Assembly: GCA_050011415.1 (NCBI GenBank)
Contig: JBEKJD010000001.1
Coordinates: 1 to 45,430 of the forward strand
Direction of reading: 5' to 3'
From: JADFXI01 sp050011415
Lineage (GTDB): Bacteria > Nitrospirota > Thermodesulfovibrionia > Thermodesulfovibrionales > Dissulfurispiraceae
Length of the DNA stretch: 45,430 nt
Of this stretch, positions 16,012-24,890 are shown piece by piece. Position 1 is the first letter of the stretch. Each line of letters starts with the position of its first letter. The notes beneath the pieces were generated by a model, which saw nothing but the letters and a program-made list of their open reading frames with translations, searched no databases and was not told the DNA's origin. Both the position numbers and the translations under genes were made by a program.

Positions 16012-16497
16012 TCAAATTCTATTTCCCGATCTGATAAAATCCTCGAACGCCTCTGCGCATCGGCCATAAATATTTGAATGTTCCCTGACTCCTGAAGTAA
16101 AGTCGAAAACCCATTCCTTCATCCTTTCGAGAAAAATCGCATCATTGGTGAGTGCAAGGAACTCCAACTCCGCGCTGAAAAGATCGGGCGGCTCGCCTTC
16201 ATAGCCGAAGTGCAGCCCGTGTTTCTCATACAACTCCCGGACCTCAACAGATGCGTTGCCGTATACTACACCCTCCCGATAGTAAGACTCGTAGGGCGGA
16301 CAGAGAAGACGCGGGAACGCTGAGATGAAAAGCCTTGTGTATTCTGCCTGCATATCTTCGAGGGACATGCTCTTCAGCTCCCCCTCGCACAACGGACCGG
16401 AAAAATCAGCGGTCCTGGATATCTCTCCAAGCTCCTGCAGCGTATCCTCTGTCGGGTACGAAAAAACGAGGGAGAAGTAACGGAAGAGGTCCATCAT
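16012..16497 (-). CDS. TorD/DmsD-family molybdoenzyme chaperone
   Basis: The 161 residues form a TorD-like all-helical chaperone, with MQAEYTRLFISAFPRLLCPPYESYYRE (about 49-75) as the family core. Such proteins bind the Tat signal of the catalytic subunit, help molybdenum-cofactor insertion and hold back export. It is the last gene of the octaheme/Mo operon and overlaps the NrfD gene by four bases. Its client is very likely the Tat-dependent 18491-21199 product. It is slightly shorter than typical TorD (about 200), as are many NarJ/TorD-type proteins of anaerobes. Either of the first two Met codons may be used. Confidence 0.88.
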   Translation of the reverse strand: MMDLFRYFSLVFSYPTEDTLQELGEISRTADFSGPLCEGELKSMSLEDMQAEYTRLFISAFPRLLCPPYESYYREGVVYGNASVEVRELYEKHGLHFGYEGEPPDLFSAELEFLALTNDAIFLERMKEWVFDFTSGVREHSNIYGRCAEAFEDFIRSGNRI

Positions 16498-17765
16498 TGG
16501 CCGGCCTCCTTCACCGGTAATATCTCGACCAGCTTCAGGAAAGCCAGCACGAGGAACGCCATCACCCCGGCAGTGATCAGAAGTTCAACAATGGAGGGGA
16601 AATAGCTGTAGTACGAAGAAAAGACATTCTGCGGATTACCCAGGGTCCCTTTTATCTGGCCGACAGCTATCGGATAGCTCCACTCCACGGTCTCGCTGAG
16701 GAAGACAACGGGCACCTTCAGCGGCATGTTGTTATAAGCCGGCGGCAAGAGAAGTAAGCGGTGTGCGAACACGCCTATGATCACGGACAGGCTTCCCTGT
16801 ATCAATCTCTTTTTGTCCATCGGATATTTGACGAAGAGATAGACCGACAAGAGGATAAAGACAATCTCAACAGCGTGGAGCAGTGGATACCTGGTGAAAA
16901 CAAGCTTAAGGGCCTCGAAATCCTTACCAGTGTTCCACCAGAAACGTATCACAAAATCGTTGCCGTAGATGAAGAGCATGATGAGGGCAGCGACAGACGA
17001 AACCTTGGCGAGGAGAGCATAGGTGGCCTTAAGCTTCTCGCTGTAGCCGAAGACAAAGAGGGACGCGAGGATTACAACGGCAGGGCCCGTAGCAAGGGCA
17101 GCTGCAATAAAGGTAGGCGCGAGCGTGCCCCCGTACCACCACGGCCTGGCCATTTGCGTGGCGAGGACCCATGCAGTTACGGTATGAATAAGAATGGCGA
17201 GGGGCAGCGCAATGGGAGCCAGGAGCTTAGCCCTTTTGCCGGAATCTTCCCTGAGCTTCGCCATCTCATCAGGCGTCACCTCTTTTTTCCCCACGATGCC
17301 GTAAAACGGCAGTTTAACGCCGTTGGCAACGATGTCCGGGTACATGAGGGTGTACGTGTACAGAGCAGAAACGACCGCATACGCGGAAAGCACCAGAAAG
17401 TCCCACGGCAGCATGGATTTGAAATTCGGATGGAGGACCATGTTGTAAAGCCTGTCAGGCCTGCCGATATCAGGCAGAAGGATGCCCATCGCTCCCATTG
17501 CAAAAAGAAAAGCTGTAAGGGCCGCAACCCTGGCGATCGGCTTCAACTGTTTGGCATCGAAGATATAGATAGCGGAGGAGACGACAAGTCCTCCGGCAGC
17601 CGTGCCCACAAAAAATGCCCACGTGGCCACATACAATCCCCATGAAAAGGGGTTCCTCATATTCGTAGCTATCAGGCCGCTGTAGAGCTGGTACATCCAG
17701 GCGATAAGCCCCAATACCGCTACCGCGGTTAGACCCTTAAGTATATTATTATAGTTTTTTCCCAT
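16494..17765 (-). CDS. NrfD/PsrC-family membrane anchor and quinol-binding subunit
   Basis: The 423-residue protein is almost wholly hydrophobic, with nine to ten predicted helices (for example 12-32, 45-66, 78-98, 118-140, 190-210, 225-250 and 290-310, with the last two near 325-345 and 395-418). The N-terminal NPFSWGLYVATWAFFVGTAAGG is the NrfD family signature. These haem-free subunits exchange electrons between menaquinone and a four-cluster ferredoxin subunit. It overlaps the ferredoxin gene by 17 bases and torD by 4, so the operon is tightly coupled. Pairing of a NrfD anchor with an Asp-type molybdenum enzyme is unusual, because most such enzymes use a cytochrome b anchor. Confidence 0.93.
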   Translation of the reverse strand: MGKNYNNILKGLTAVAVLGLIAWMYQLYSGLIATNMRNPFSWGLYVATWAFFVGTAAGGLVVSSAIYIFDAKQLKPIARVAALTAFLFAMGAMGILLPDIGRPDRLYNMVLHPNFKSMLPWDFLVLSAYAVVSALYTYTLMYPDIVANGVKLPFYGIVGKKEVTPDEMAKLREDSGKRAKLLAPIALPLAILIHTVTAWVLATQMARPWWYGGTLAPTFIAAALATGPAVVILASLFVFGYSEKLKATYALLAKVSSVAALIMLFIYGNDFVIRFWWNTGKDFEALKLVFTRYPLLHAVEIVFILLSVYLFVKYPMDKKRLIQGSLSVIIGVFAHRLLLLPPAYNNMPLKVPVVFLSETVEWSYPIAVGQIKGTLGNPQNVFSSYYSYFPSIVELLITAGVMAFLVLAFLKLVEILPVKEAGQ

Positions 17766-18498
17766 AGTTTATACCTCCCTTTCCTTCTTTCCTCGCGGGC
17801 GGAATGTAGAAAACCTTTGGATCGGTCCCCAGATCAGCCATCAGCTTGAACACATCCCGTGCGCGAATAATCTTCGAGACCTCGCTGTTGGGATCGTTCA
17901 GGTCTCCGAAAGTCCTGGCATTCCCCGGACAGCCGCGTACACAGGCGGGAAAAAGTCCCTGGTCAATATACTGAACACAGAAAGTACATTTTTCGACTAC
18001 GCCTTTAGGCCTCTTCGGGGCAAAGACGAGCCTGCCGTCCTTTGTCCTATGTTCAAGAGGATAGCCGTAGCGGTAGTCCTTTACCTTGAACCAATCCTCT
18101 TCAAAACCCGCATTCCTGAATCCCTCTCTGAAGCTGTCGTCCGCATCCTGCCAGTTGAACTGACGCACGCCATAAGGACAGGCTGTCATACAGTAGCGGC
18201 AGCCGATGCAGCGTTCGTAATCGACAAGCACGATACCGTCTTCTCTCTGCCAGGTGGCCCCTACAGGGCAGACCTTGACGCAGGGCGCCTTTTCGCAGTG
18301 CTGGCACGGGACGGGAAGATAGACCTCCGACAACTCCGGATATTCACCGGCTGGGATCATATGTTCCTTTGACCCCGTTGTCTCGACCCTTTGCCACCAT
18401 GTTCCGGGCGGAAGCGAATTATGTATCTTGCAGACAACAGCGCAACTTCTGCAGCCGATACAGCGGTTGAGATCAATGACCATTCCTAATTTACGCAT
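17749..18498 (-). CDS. Four-cluster ferredoxin subunit of a molybdoenzyme complex
   Basis: The 249 residues hold sixteen cysteines in four groups: C13/C16/C19/C23, C65/C68/C73/C77, C97/C100/C103/C107 and C171/C174/C186/C190, which is four [4Fe-4S] clusters as in NrfC, PsrB and DmsB. It transfers electrons between the NrfD anchor and the catalytic subunit. It has no signal peptide, so it should be carried through the Tat pathway with the molybdoenzyme. It overlaps that gene by 8 bases and NrfD by 17. At 249 residues it is nearer PsrB/NrfC than the 330-residue beta subunits of typical Asp-ligated enzymes. Confidence 0.95.
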   Translation of the reverse strand: MRKLGMVIDLNRCIGCRSCAVVCKIHNSLPPGTWWQRVETTGSKEHMIPAGEYPELSEVYLPVPCQHCEKAPCVKVCPVGATWQREDGIVLVDYERCIGCRYCMTACPYGVRQFNWQDADDSFREGFRNAGFEEDWFKVKDYRYGYPLEHRTKDGRLVFAPKRPKGVVEKCTFCVQYIDQGLFPACVRGCPGNARTFGDLNDPNSEVSKIIRARDVFKLMADLGTDPKVFYIPPARKEGKGGINYGKKL

Positions 18499-21199
18499 TC
18501 TCCACCCCCTCAGCCTTTTTCACATCGCACACGCACTCGTTCCAGGCAGTTGTGGGCTCCCAAATCCCCGGGGTGAAATAGATGAGATGCGCCGCTTTGA
18601 TCCATGGATACGTCAGCGAATTGTATGATGTCCCCTTCAGGTACTTGCTCCACCAGCCCTCTTCAAAAACTGCCACACGGTAATGGAGACCGGGGTCGAG
18701 GACAGCATACGCGTAGACCTTGCCCCTCGCATTGAATGCCTCGACAAGATCACCCTCTTTAATGTTCCGTTCAACAGCCGCCTTCGTATTGATAAATACC
18801 TTAGGTTTGAAATCCTGAAGTTCAAGAAGACTGATATTATTACTGTGCGTGGAATGCACCCGGTAAAGAGAGTTCCTGGTGATCAGGGCAAACTTGTATT
18901 TGTCCTTTGCCCCTGCAGCCTTGTGCTCGGTATCGATGAAAGGGTCTTTATGCACAGGCAATGTCTCGCCCGTATCTATGAAGACATCCTCATCTTTGTA
19001 GTACTCTATTCTTCCGCTCTTCACAAAACGCGCTGTCTTGGGCAACGGCACAGGATAGGATACGGGCGGGAACGGTTTCATGCTCTGGATCTGCTCATAG
19101 AACATGAACTGACGTTTGTTGGGAGTGGGCAGGTTCATCCTCACCGGCCCCTGTTTGAGCATATCAACGGTAATATCCTGCACCTGCGGTCCGCCCGTCT
19201 TCAGCATCAGCGCTGCCGCGTCGAGGCTCGCCTGCTGTGCGATCTCCCTCGCAAGCTTGAGTGTCCATGTGCCGTTTTTCCTCGCATCCTCTTCTTTCCT
19301 GAACAAGTCGGGATTACTATAGAAATCCGCAATGCTGTCCTGCATTTCCTTGTTGCCTGTCTTTATTGCCAGCCTCTTTGCGATCTCCTTAAAAATCCAT
19401 ATCTCAGGCATGCACTGGAAGAGGGGCTCGATCGCAGGCTGCTGCAACTGGACGTACGGATGGGCGACGGTGGCGGTGAGTTCGTATTTCTCATACCATG
19501 CCACACCAGGCAGCACAACGTCCGACCAGAGGCAGGAAGTGCTCATCTGAAAGTCTGTCGTGACAATCAGCTCCATTTCGCCTTTTGCCGCTTTCTCCCT
19601 CATCCTGTCTGCCATGTTGTGCTGATCAAAGGGATTGCCCCAGCCGTAGATAAAGGCCTTGACCCCATTCCCGGGATGGGGGATTTCAGTGTTGTATTTT
19701 TTAAATTCCTCGCTGTTCCGGTACTCGTCATTCATCCAGAGGAGGTAGTTGAGCCATTTGTTCTTCTTGTCCTTAAAGCCCCACCATGCTCCCAGCGGCC
19801 AGCGGACACGATACTGACCTGCATAGGTAGAGATACCGGCGCCGGGTTTTCCCAGATTGCCGGTAAGGGTAACAATAAGAGAGAGCGCCCTTCCCTTGAG
19901 GTCACCGTGGTACCACTGGTAATTACTCGCCCCGTAAACGATATGAAGCGGCTTCGCAACGGCCATTTCCCTGCCGAGCCTGATAATCATTTCAGTATAC
20001 TCGCCGACCCTCGATTCCTCCGGCGCTATCATGCGCGCCGCTTTTTCAGGAGTGTAATCCTTATTAATGAGTTCCGTAAGAAGCTGGAAGACCGGCTTCA
20101 CCTTCACCTTCGTGCCGTCGGCAAGAGCAACATCGAACTCGCCTTCAAGAGCAGGATCGAATTCCCTCTTAAGGTTTTCAGGGTCGGGGATAGCAAAACT
20201 TTTCGTCTTGTTATTGTAGACCACAAAGAGGTCGCGGTATTCCGGTATCCTGGCTTTCATCCCGGCTGCGGAGCCTGCAAGAGACCTCACCTCGGAAGCC
20301 CGGAGTTTTTTATTGTTGTCCATGCGCACCAGAAGAGGCATGTCGGTGAATGTTTTGATGAATTCTTCGTCGTAAAGCTTCTCATTGAGAATAACGTTTA
20401 CTATACCAAGGGCAAAAGCTGCATCAGAAGATGAATTGATCTGAACCCATTCATCAGCCTTGGCAGCGGTGGGGCTATAATTGGGATCGACGACAACGAG
20501 CTTGCCTCCCTTTTCCCTGCTTATATTCAGGAACTTGGCATCCGGCACTCGTGTAACCATGACATTGGAGCCAAGAACTACGGTATATTTCGAATTGGTC
20601 CATTCAAGCGATTCGAGTTCTTCGGTCTGCACACCAAAGGTCATCGGCCAGAAAGCAGGCAAGTCCCCGTTCATTGTATATGCATGGATCATGCTCCAGT
20701 CATACATCGAAGCAAGACGCATCAGCGCTCCCTTGTGCACGTACCCTGTTCCGGGGACCTGAATGTTGCCTGCAACAGACTCGGGGCCGTATTTCTTCAT
20801 GATATCCGCAAGCTTGTCCCCGACATAATCGAGGGCCTCGTCCCAGCTGACCGCCCGGAATTTACCCTCTCCCCTCTTGCCGACCCTGATGAGAGGCTGC
20901 TTGAGCCGGTCCGGCCCGTAAATCAGGTTGAGCATCGACTGTCCCTTCAGGCATCCCCTGGGATTGTATTCTTTTTCAGGATAATCGGCAGCCTGCACAA
21001 GAGAGGCAATCCTGCCTTTGTAGACCATGGCATTGAAACCGCATGCGCCGGTGCAATTAGGCGAGCAGGTAGACCTCACATACTTCAGCAGCGAAATATC
21101 ATCCTCCGCCGAATGAGCGAGTTGGAAATAACGGGAACCGGCCACCGCTGCAGTGGCGACAGCGCAAATCTTCATAAAGTCTCTTCGCGTAATATCCAT
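18491..21199 (-). CDS. Tat-exported molybdopterin oxidoreductase, DMSO reductase family with Asp ligand type
   Basis: The 902 residues begin with a Tat signal (TRRDFMK, R5/R6, then a hydrophobic stretch to A31). The proximal Fe-S motif is C45-X3-C49-X3-C53-X29-C83. The stretch NGDLPAFWPMTFGVQTEE aligns by eye with NarG around its Mo-ligating Asp, so D179 is the likely ligand; this marks the type II branch with nitrate, selenate, chlorate/perchlorate and related enzymes. It is shorter than NarG (about 1240). Active site faces the periplasm. With the HAO-like cytochrome upstream, nitrate or a related oxyanion is the favoured substrate, but this cannot be settled from sequence. No in-frame UGA for selenocysteine is present. 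A ggagg site precedes the ATG. Confidence 0.93.
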   Translation of the reverse strand: MDITRRDFMKICAVATAAVAGSRYFQLAHSAEDDISLLKYVRSTCSPNCTGACGFNAMVYKGRIASLVQAADYPEKEYNPRGCLKGQSMLNLIYGPDRLKQPLIRVGKRGEGKFRAVSWDEALDYVGDKLADIMKKYGPESVAGNIQVPGTGYVHKGALMRLASMYDWSMIHAYTMNGDLPAFWPMTFGVQTEELESLEWTNSKYTVVLGSNVMVTRVPDAKFLNISREKGGKLVVVDPNYSPTAAKADEWVQINSSSDAAFALGIVNVILNEKLYDEEFIKTFTDMPLLVRMDNNKKLRASEVRSLAGSAAGMKARIPEYRDLFVVYNNKTKSFAIPDPENLKREFDPALEGEFDVALADGTKVKVKPVFQLLTELINKDYTPEKAARMIAPEESRVGEYTEMIIRLGREMAVAKPLHIVYGASNYQWYHGDLKGRALSLIVTLTGNLGKPGAGISTYAGQYRVRWPLGAWWGFKDKKNKWLNYLLWMNDEYRNSEEFKKYNTEIPHPGNGVKAFIYGWGNPFDQHNMADRMREKAAKGEMELIVTTDFQMSTSCLWSDVVLPGVAWYEKYELTATVAHPYVQLQQPAIEPLFQCMPEIWIFKEIAKRLAIKTGNKEMQDSIADFYSNPDLFRKEEDARKNGTWTLKLAREIAQQASLDAAALMLKTGGPQVQDITVDMLKQGPVRMNLPTPNKRQFMFYEQIQSMKPFPPVSYPVPLPKTARFVKSGRIEYYKDEDVFIDTGETLPVHKDPFIDTEHKAAGAKDKYKFALITRNSLYRVHSTHSNNISLLELQDFKPKVFINTKAAVERNIKEGDLVEAFNARGKVYAYAVLDPGLHYRVAVFEEGWWSKYLKGTSYNSLTYPWIKAAHLIYFTPGIWEPTTAWNECVCDVKKAEGVENA

Positions 21200-21243
21200 A
21201 AACTACCTCCTGTCCATTGGTTGCAACGCCTGTTTTCTCTATC

Positions 21244-22590
21244 CTATTTTGCGTTTGCTCCGCCGTATCTCTCGTCATAAAACTTTTTTATCTTCTCGAG
21301 CTGTTCCTTGCTCATCCCTTTGAGATACCATTCGTGCCGCACATCCGGCTCCAGATACTTCTTCATGAGTTCGTTGTATAGCTCAGGGCCGGCCACGTTT
21401 TTTACCTCGGGCAGGAATTCCGAGTAGAAGTTTTTTGCAACATCATAGATACCGTGCCACCACGCATAATCAGGACCGGACATGGCTGCACCGTGGCGTG
21501 CGCGTCTTCCCTCGTGATGCCAAAGCTCAAAGTAAATCCAGTCAAGCTTGCTGTCAAAATCCGATTTGGATATTTTGCCCTTCGCCTTGAGTTCGTTTCT
21601 TATATTGGTTGCGGGGACCGCAAATTTTTCGTCATAGAAATTCACGAGGTTGTCGAACTGATTATAGAAACCCTCCACATATGGGGCCGAATGGCAGCTG
21701 TAGCATACATCTTTCATGTTCTGGCGGCGTTTATCTGCATTTTCGAGTTTCTTCGATATCGGCGGTCTGAGCGTCCAGCTGATTCTCGCCCCTACATCAT
21801 GGGTTACAGGCAGGTTCGGCGTTGCGCCCATGTGGCAGGTCGCGCATGTCGGGGCAGCGGTGTAGTCTTTTCCTACGACCCAGGAATCCTTGTGCATATT
21901 CATCCGTTTTTTGTTAGCTTCATAGAGAATGCCGTGCTTCGATTCCTGATATATCTCCATCTGCGGATGGTCCGGACCGAGATGGCATTTGCCGCAGGTC
22001 TGGGGTTCCCTCGCCTGGGCCTTTGAAAAGTTATGCCTTGTATGGCAGGCTGAACAGGAACCTTTTGAACCGTCCGGGTTGATACGTCCGATGCCGGTGT
22101 TGGGCCAACTGTCAGTATCGAGTTTTCCGTTAGCCAGCACCTTTACTTTTCCCCCGTGACACTGCAGGCAGCCGACTGCAACCGCCTCCCGCCCGCCAAC
22201 TACCTCACCAAGGTAATTGTCCAGTGAATTAAGGATATCTCCAGCCATGGCATGGTGGCTTGTTGTCATCTCCCGGACTTCATTAGGATGGCACTTTGAA
22301 CAACGCTTGGGTGTGACAAGCACTGCTATAGTAAAGCCGTTATGGTCCATTGCATCGGGGTCTGATTTCTCAGCCTTGTGACAACTATAGCAGTCAACCT
22401 GCTTTCCAGCATGCCTGCTTATTTCCCATTCCTTCACCAATGACGGTGATTGCGCATTGTGACATCCTATGCATGCCTGACCTTCATTGGAAACTTTGAT
22501 TTTAGCTGCTTCTCCTGTCCCCTCGCCCGCAACGATCATCATACAAAAAAGTATAAGGGCCGTTGTCCATAAGAATGTTTTCCGCTTCAT
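21244..22590 (-). CDS. Octaheme c-type cytochrome of the hydroxylamine oxidoreductase (HAO) family
   Basis: The 448 residues have a signal peptide (to about A29) and eight CXXCH motifs starting at C40, C67, C97, C141, C179, C199, C249 and C296. The C-terminal region ELWHHEGRRARHG and GPDYAWWHG (372-380) is typical of HAO-like octaheme proteins. Oxidative HAO has a Tyr cross-linked to its catalytic haem, whereas reductive relatives lack the link; whether Y375 corresponds needs an alignment. In organisms without NrfA, reductive members are proposed to reduce nitrite or hydroxylamine to ammonium. It is the first gene of the operon with the molybdoenzyme, and its promoter has an FNR-like operator. 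No NapC/NrfH-type quinol dehydrogenase follows, so electrons may come from the NrfD complex. Confidence 0.93.
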   Translation of the reverse strand: MKRKTFLWTTALILFCMMIVAGEGTGEAAKIKVSNEGQACIGCHNAQSPSLVKEWEISRHAGKQVDCYSCHKAEKSDPDAMDHNGFTIAVLVTPKRCSKCHPNEVREMTTSHHAMAGDILNSLDNYLGEVVGGREAVAVGCLQCHGGKVKVLANGKLDTDSWPNTGIGRINPDGSKGSCSACHTRHNFSKAQAREPQTCGKCHLGPDHPQMEIYQESKHGILYEANKKRMNMHKDSWVVGKDYTAAPTCATCHMGATPNLPVTHDVGARISWTLRPPISKKLENADKRRQNMKDVCYSCHSAPYVEGFYNQFDNLVNFYDEKFAVPATNIRNELKAKGKISKSDFDSKLDWIYFELWHHEGRRARHGAAMSGPDYAWWHGIYDVAKNFYSEFLPEVKNVAGPELYNELMKKYLEPDVRHEWYLKGMSKEQLEKIKKFYDERYGGANAK

Positions 22591-22787
22591 AAAGCCTCCT
22601 TTTCTAACGATATTTGTCGAATTTTGAGTCTATATTTCATGCGCCCCGTTCAAAGGGAAAATTGTCAAATATTGGCATATCCTACAAAATTGTATCCCTG
22701 AAATAGATAAATGTATAGTAAATATCAGCCGTTTATTCTGTTCACAGGTTATGACTTCCCGGCTAGGCACAACGTTTTCATTGTCAT

Positions 22788-22830
22788 ATCATAAGAGTTG
22801 TCGCTAAATTTGAGTATGATTTGTATCATA
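22788..22830 (-). promoter_or_regulatory. CRP/FNR-type operator and -10 of the octaheme/Mo operon
   Basis: TATGATTTGTATCATA (22815-22830) is the fifth copy of the palindrome. On the minus strand TATGAT (22788-22793) lies 32 bases away centre to centre, predicting transcription from about 22781 and a leader near 190 bases. Confidence 0.65.
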
Positions 22831-22910
22831 TTTTTATCAAAAAATGAGTATTTAAATAATTTGTCCGTATGGCATGCTTCATGGCGCGAAATTTCTGCGG
22901 CACTTTAAAA

Positions 22911-22967
22911 ATGAATTATACGCTTGAAGAAATTGCGAGGAGGCTGAAAGTGGGAACGCCTGGGTGA
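22911..22967 (+). pseudogene. Possible remnant of a helix-turn-helix gene
   Basis: ATG opens MNYTLEEIARRLKVGTPG and then a stop. The first 14 residues look like the start of a MerR/excisionase-type helix-turn-helix, cut off after the first helices. No Shine-Dalgarno is present. It could also be chance. Confidence 0.25.
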
Positions 22968-22973
22968 CTTCTG

Positions 22974-24848
22974 TTATAGCTTCCCCTTGATCTCGGCAAT
23001 ATACCGTGAGGGAAGCATTGGGTATGTTCTCCCGAACTTCATTCTGTAAGCAGCGGACGAAAGGTAGAGTCTCTCCTTGGCCCTGGTACATGCAACATAG
23101 AAAAGCCGTCTTTCTTCTTCCAGCGCAGCACCGCTGCCGCTCATCGCAGACCTTTCGGACGGGAAAATTCCTTCTTCAAGGGCCGGCAAAAAAACAACTG
23201 ACCACTCAAGCCCTTTTGCGGCATGTACAGTCATTATCTTAACGCTTTCTTCCTGGCTGATACCGTCCTGTTCCGATGACAGAAGACTGTCTTCCATAAA
23301 TTCCGAAAAGGGTCTGCCCTCTGTTTCAACAGACAGCAACACGTTGGAAAGTTCTGAGACATTTTCAATGCGCTCCTCGTAGTCTTCCTTATATTGCACT
23401 TTCAGGTATTCGAGGTAGTTAATTTCCCGGATTATACTCATGAGGACTGTGTATGGTTTTTCTTCCACCGAAGCCCCGTGCTTCGATAGCAAGTCTAAGA
23501 GCGCGTCGGCATTGCACCTTTGTTTGCGCGAAAGTTTTGCGTCTTTTAAAGCCTGCGCCCAGTCGGTATTGAAGTTGTCAGTGATGACTCCGAAGGCCTT
23601 TTTCCCGATTCCCCTCGAAGGCGTGTTGACGACCCGGTCAAAGGCTGCGCCGTCCCGGTTGTTGGCCATAAGCCTGAGGTAGCATAGAAGGTCCTTTACT
23701 TCAGCCCTGTCGTAAAAAGCCAGGCCCCTGGCGATTTCGTAAGGGATGCCGTATTGCATGAAGCTGCTTTCCAGTCCCCTGGAGAGGAAACTCATCCGGA
23801 TAAGGACTGCCATCTCCGAATAGGAATATGATGCGGAGAGTTCCCTGATCTTTTCGGCTATGCCCCGGTTTTCCGCGTTATTGTCCGCCACCTTGCCGTA
23901 CTTCACCTCTCCATCCTGGTCCTTGTCCGTGTATAGCGTAAGTACCTTGTCAGACCAAATGCTGTCTACTCCGCTGATGATAATGTTCGCGACATCAAGA
24001 ATTTTTCTGGTAGAACGGTAATTTTTTTCGAGCCTCATCTCAACGGCGTTGAAATCCCGTCCAAATTTCAGGACGTTTTCCGGGACAGCCCCACGCCAGG
24101 TGTAGATCGTCTGGAATGGGTCGGCCACAACAAAGATGTTATTTTTGTTCCTGTCCGAAAGAAGTTTTGTCAGGGAATATTGTATGTCGTTAGTGTCCTG
24201 GAATTCATCGACCATGAGAAAGTCATAACGGTCCTGCCATTTTTTCAATATCTCAGGCTGGTTCAGGAAGAGGTGGGTGGTGTAATAAATAAGGTCGTCG
24301 TAGTCCAGGGCGTTTGACCGCTCCAGTTCCATCTGGTAAGCCCTTGCCACTTCAGCATACTTGTTCCTGGGAAACGGCAGGGAGGCTATGTATTCAACAA
24401 TGTTTCCCCTGTATGCCTGTTTTGCCTTTGTAACAGACTTCTGTGCATCATCTGCTTCCTTGGGATCAAGATTGAATTTTTTCAGGATATCCTTCAGCGT
24501 TTTCTTGCTGTCTGTCTGGTCGTAAATGACAAACTTCTTGTCGAAGTTCCTTCCGAGGGCGGCTATATCTTCCCGGAGGACCCTGACACAGAACGCGTGG
24601 AACGTGCTTACGGACCGGGGCTTGATTGCGAGCATCCTTTCAACCCGGTTGGACATTTCCTGGGCAGCTTTTTTCGTGAAAGTGATGGCGAGAATCCGGT
24701 TGGGTTTGAAACCCTTCTCCCTGATGAGATAGCCTATTTTGTGCGTCAGCACCTTGGTCTTGCCGCTGCCTGCGCCGGCCAAAAGCAACAGTGGCGAGCC
24801 GAAGTGCTCAACAGCAGCTTTTTGTTGCCGGTTCAGCCCTTGCAGCAT
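22974..24848 (-). CDS. UvrD/PcrA/Rep-family ATP-dependent DNA helicase
   Basis: The 624 residues show superfamily 1A motifs: Walker A AGAGSGKT (24-31), Ia TFTKKAAQEM (56-65), II DEFQDTN (214-220), III VADPFQTIYTWRGA, IV/V (VKIMTVHAAKGLEW) and VI (VACTRAKERLYL). It unwinds DNA 3' to 5' in repair or replication restart. It is about 100 residues shorter than PcrA or UvrD because it ends soon after motif VI and lacks their C-terminal interaction tail. It is monocistronic or lies upstream of nothing obvious; the CBS-ACT gene lies just upstream in the same direction. Confidence 0.93.
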   Translation of the reverse strand: MLQGLNRQQKAAVEHFGSPLLLLAGAGSGKTKVLTHKIGYLIREKGFKPNRILAITFTKKAAQEMSNRVERMLAIKPRSVSTFHAFCVRVLREDIAALGRNFDKKFVIYDQTDSKKTLKDILKKFNLDPKEADDAQKSVTKAKQAYRGNIVEYIASLPFPRNKYAEVARAYQMELERSNALDYDDLIYYTTHLFLNQPEILKKWQDRYDFLMVDEFQDTNDIQYSLTKLLSDRNKNNIFVVADPFQTIYTWRGAVPENVLKFGRDFNAVEMRLEKNYRSTRKILDVANIIISGVDSIWSDKVLTLYTDKDQDGEVKYGKVADNNAENRGIAEKIRELSASYSYSEMAVLIRMSFLSRGLESSFMQYGIPYEIARGLAFYDRAEVKDLLCYLRLMANNRDGAAFDRVVNTPSRGIGKKAFGVITDNFNTDWAQALKDAKLSRKQRCNADALLDLLSKHGASVEEKPYTVLMSIIREINYLEYLKVQYKEDYEERIENVSELSNVLLSVETEGRPFSEFMEDSLLSSEQDGISQEESVKIMTVHAAKGLEWSVVFLPALEEGIFPSERSAMSGSGAALEEERRLFYVACTRAKERLYLSSAAYRMKFGRTYPMLPSRYIAEIKGKL

Positions 24849-24890
24849 TTATTAAAGGATGTAATACATATCCGACCGTCCGAAATCATA

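Larger units (their letters stand above)
22591..22973. other. 383-base region between octaheme operon and helicase
   Basis: It contains the octaheme leader (about 190 bases), its -10 and FNR-like operator (22788-22830) and a short unexplained reading frame at 22911. I see no recognised riboswitch. Confidence 0.6.

Noticed and set aside
16761..17645. 294-codon plus-strand frame
   Set aside because: Antisense shadow of the NrfD gene; low-complexity charged text.
18683..20434. 583-codon open frame on the plus strand
   Set aside because: It is the antisense of the molybdoenzyme gene, which has full family motifs. The text is Arg/His/Leu-rich and has no domain.
22591..22781. Molybdenum-cofactor riboswitch in the octaheme leader
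   Set aside because: The leader is long enough, but I could not recognise the conserved elements. A covariance-model search would decide.
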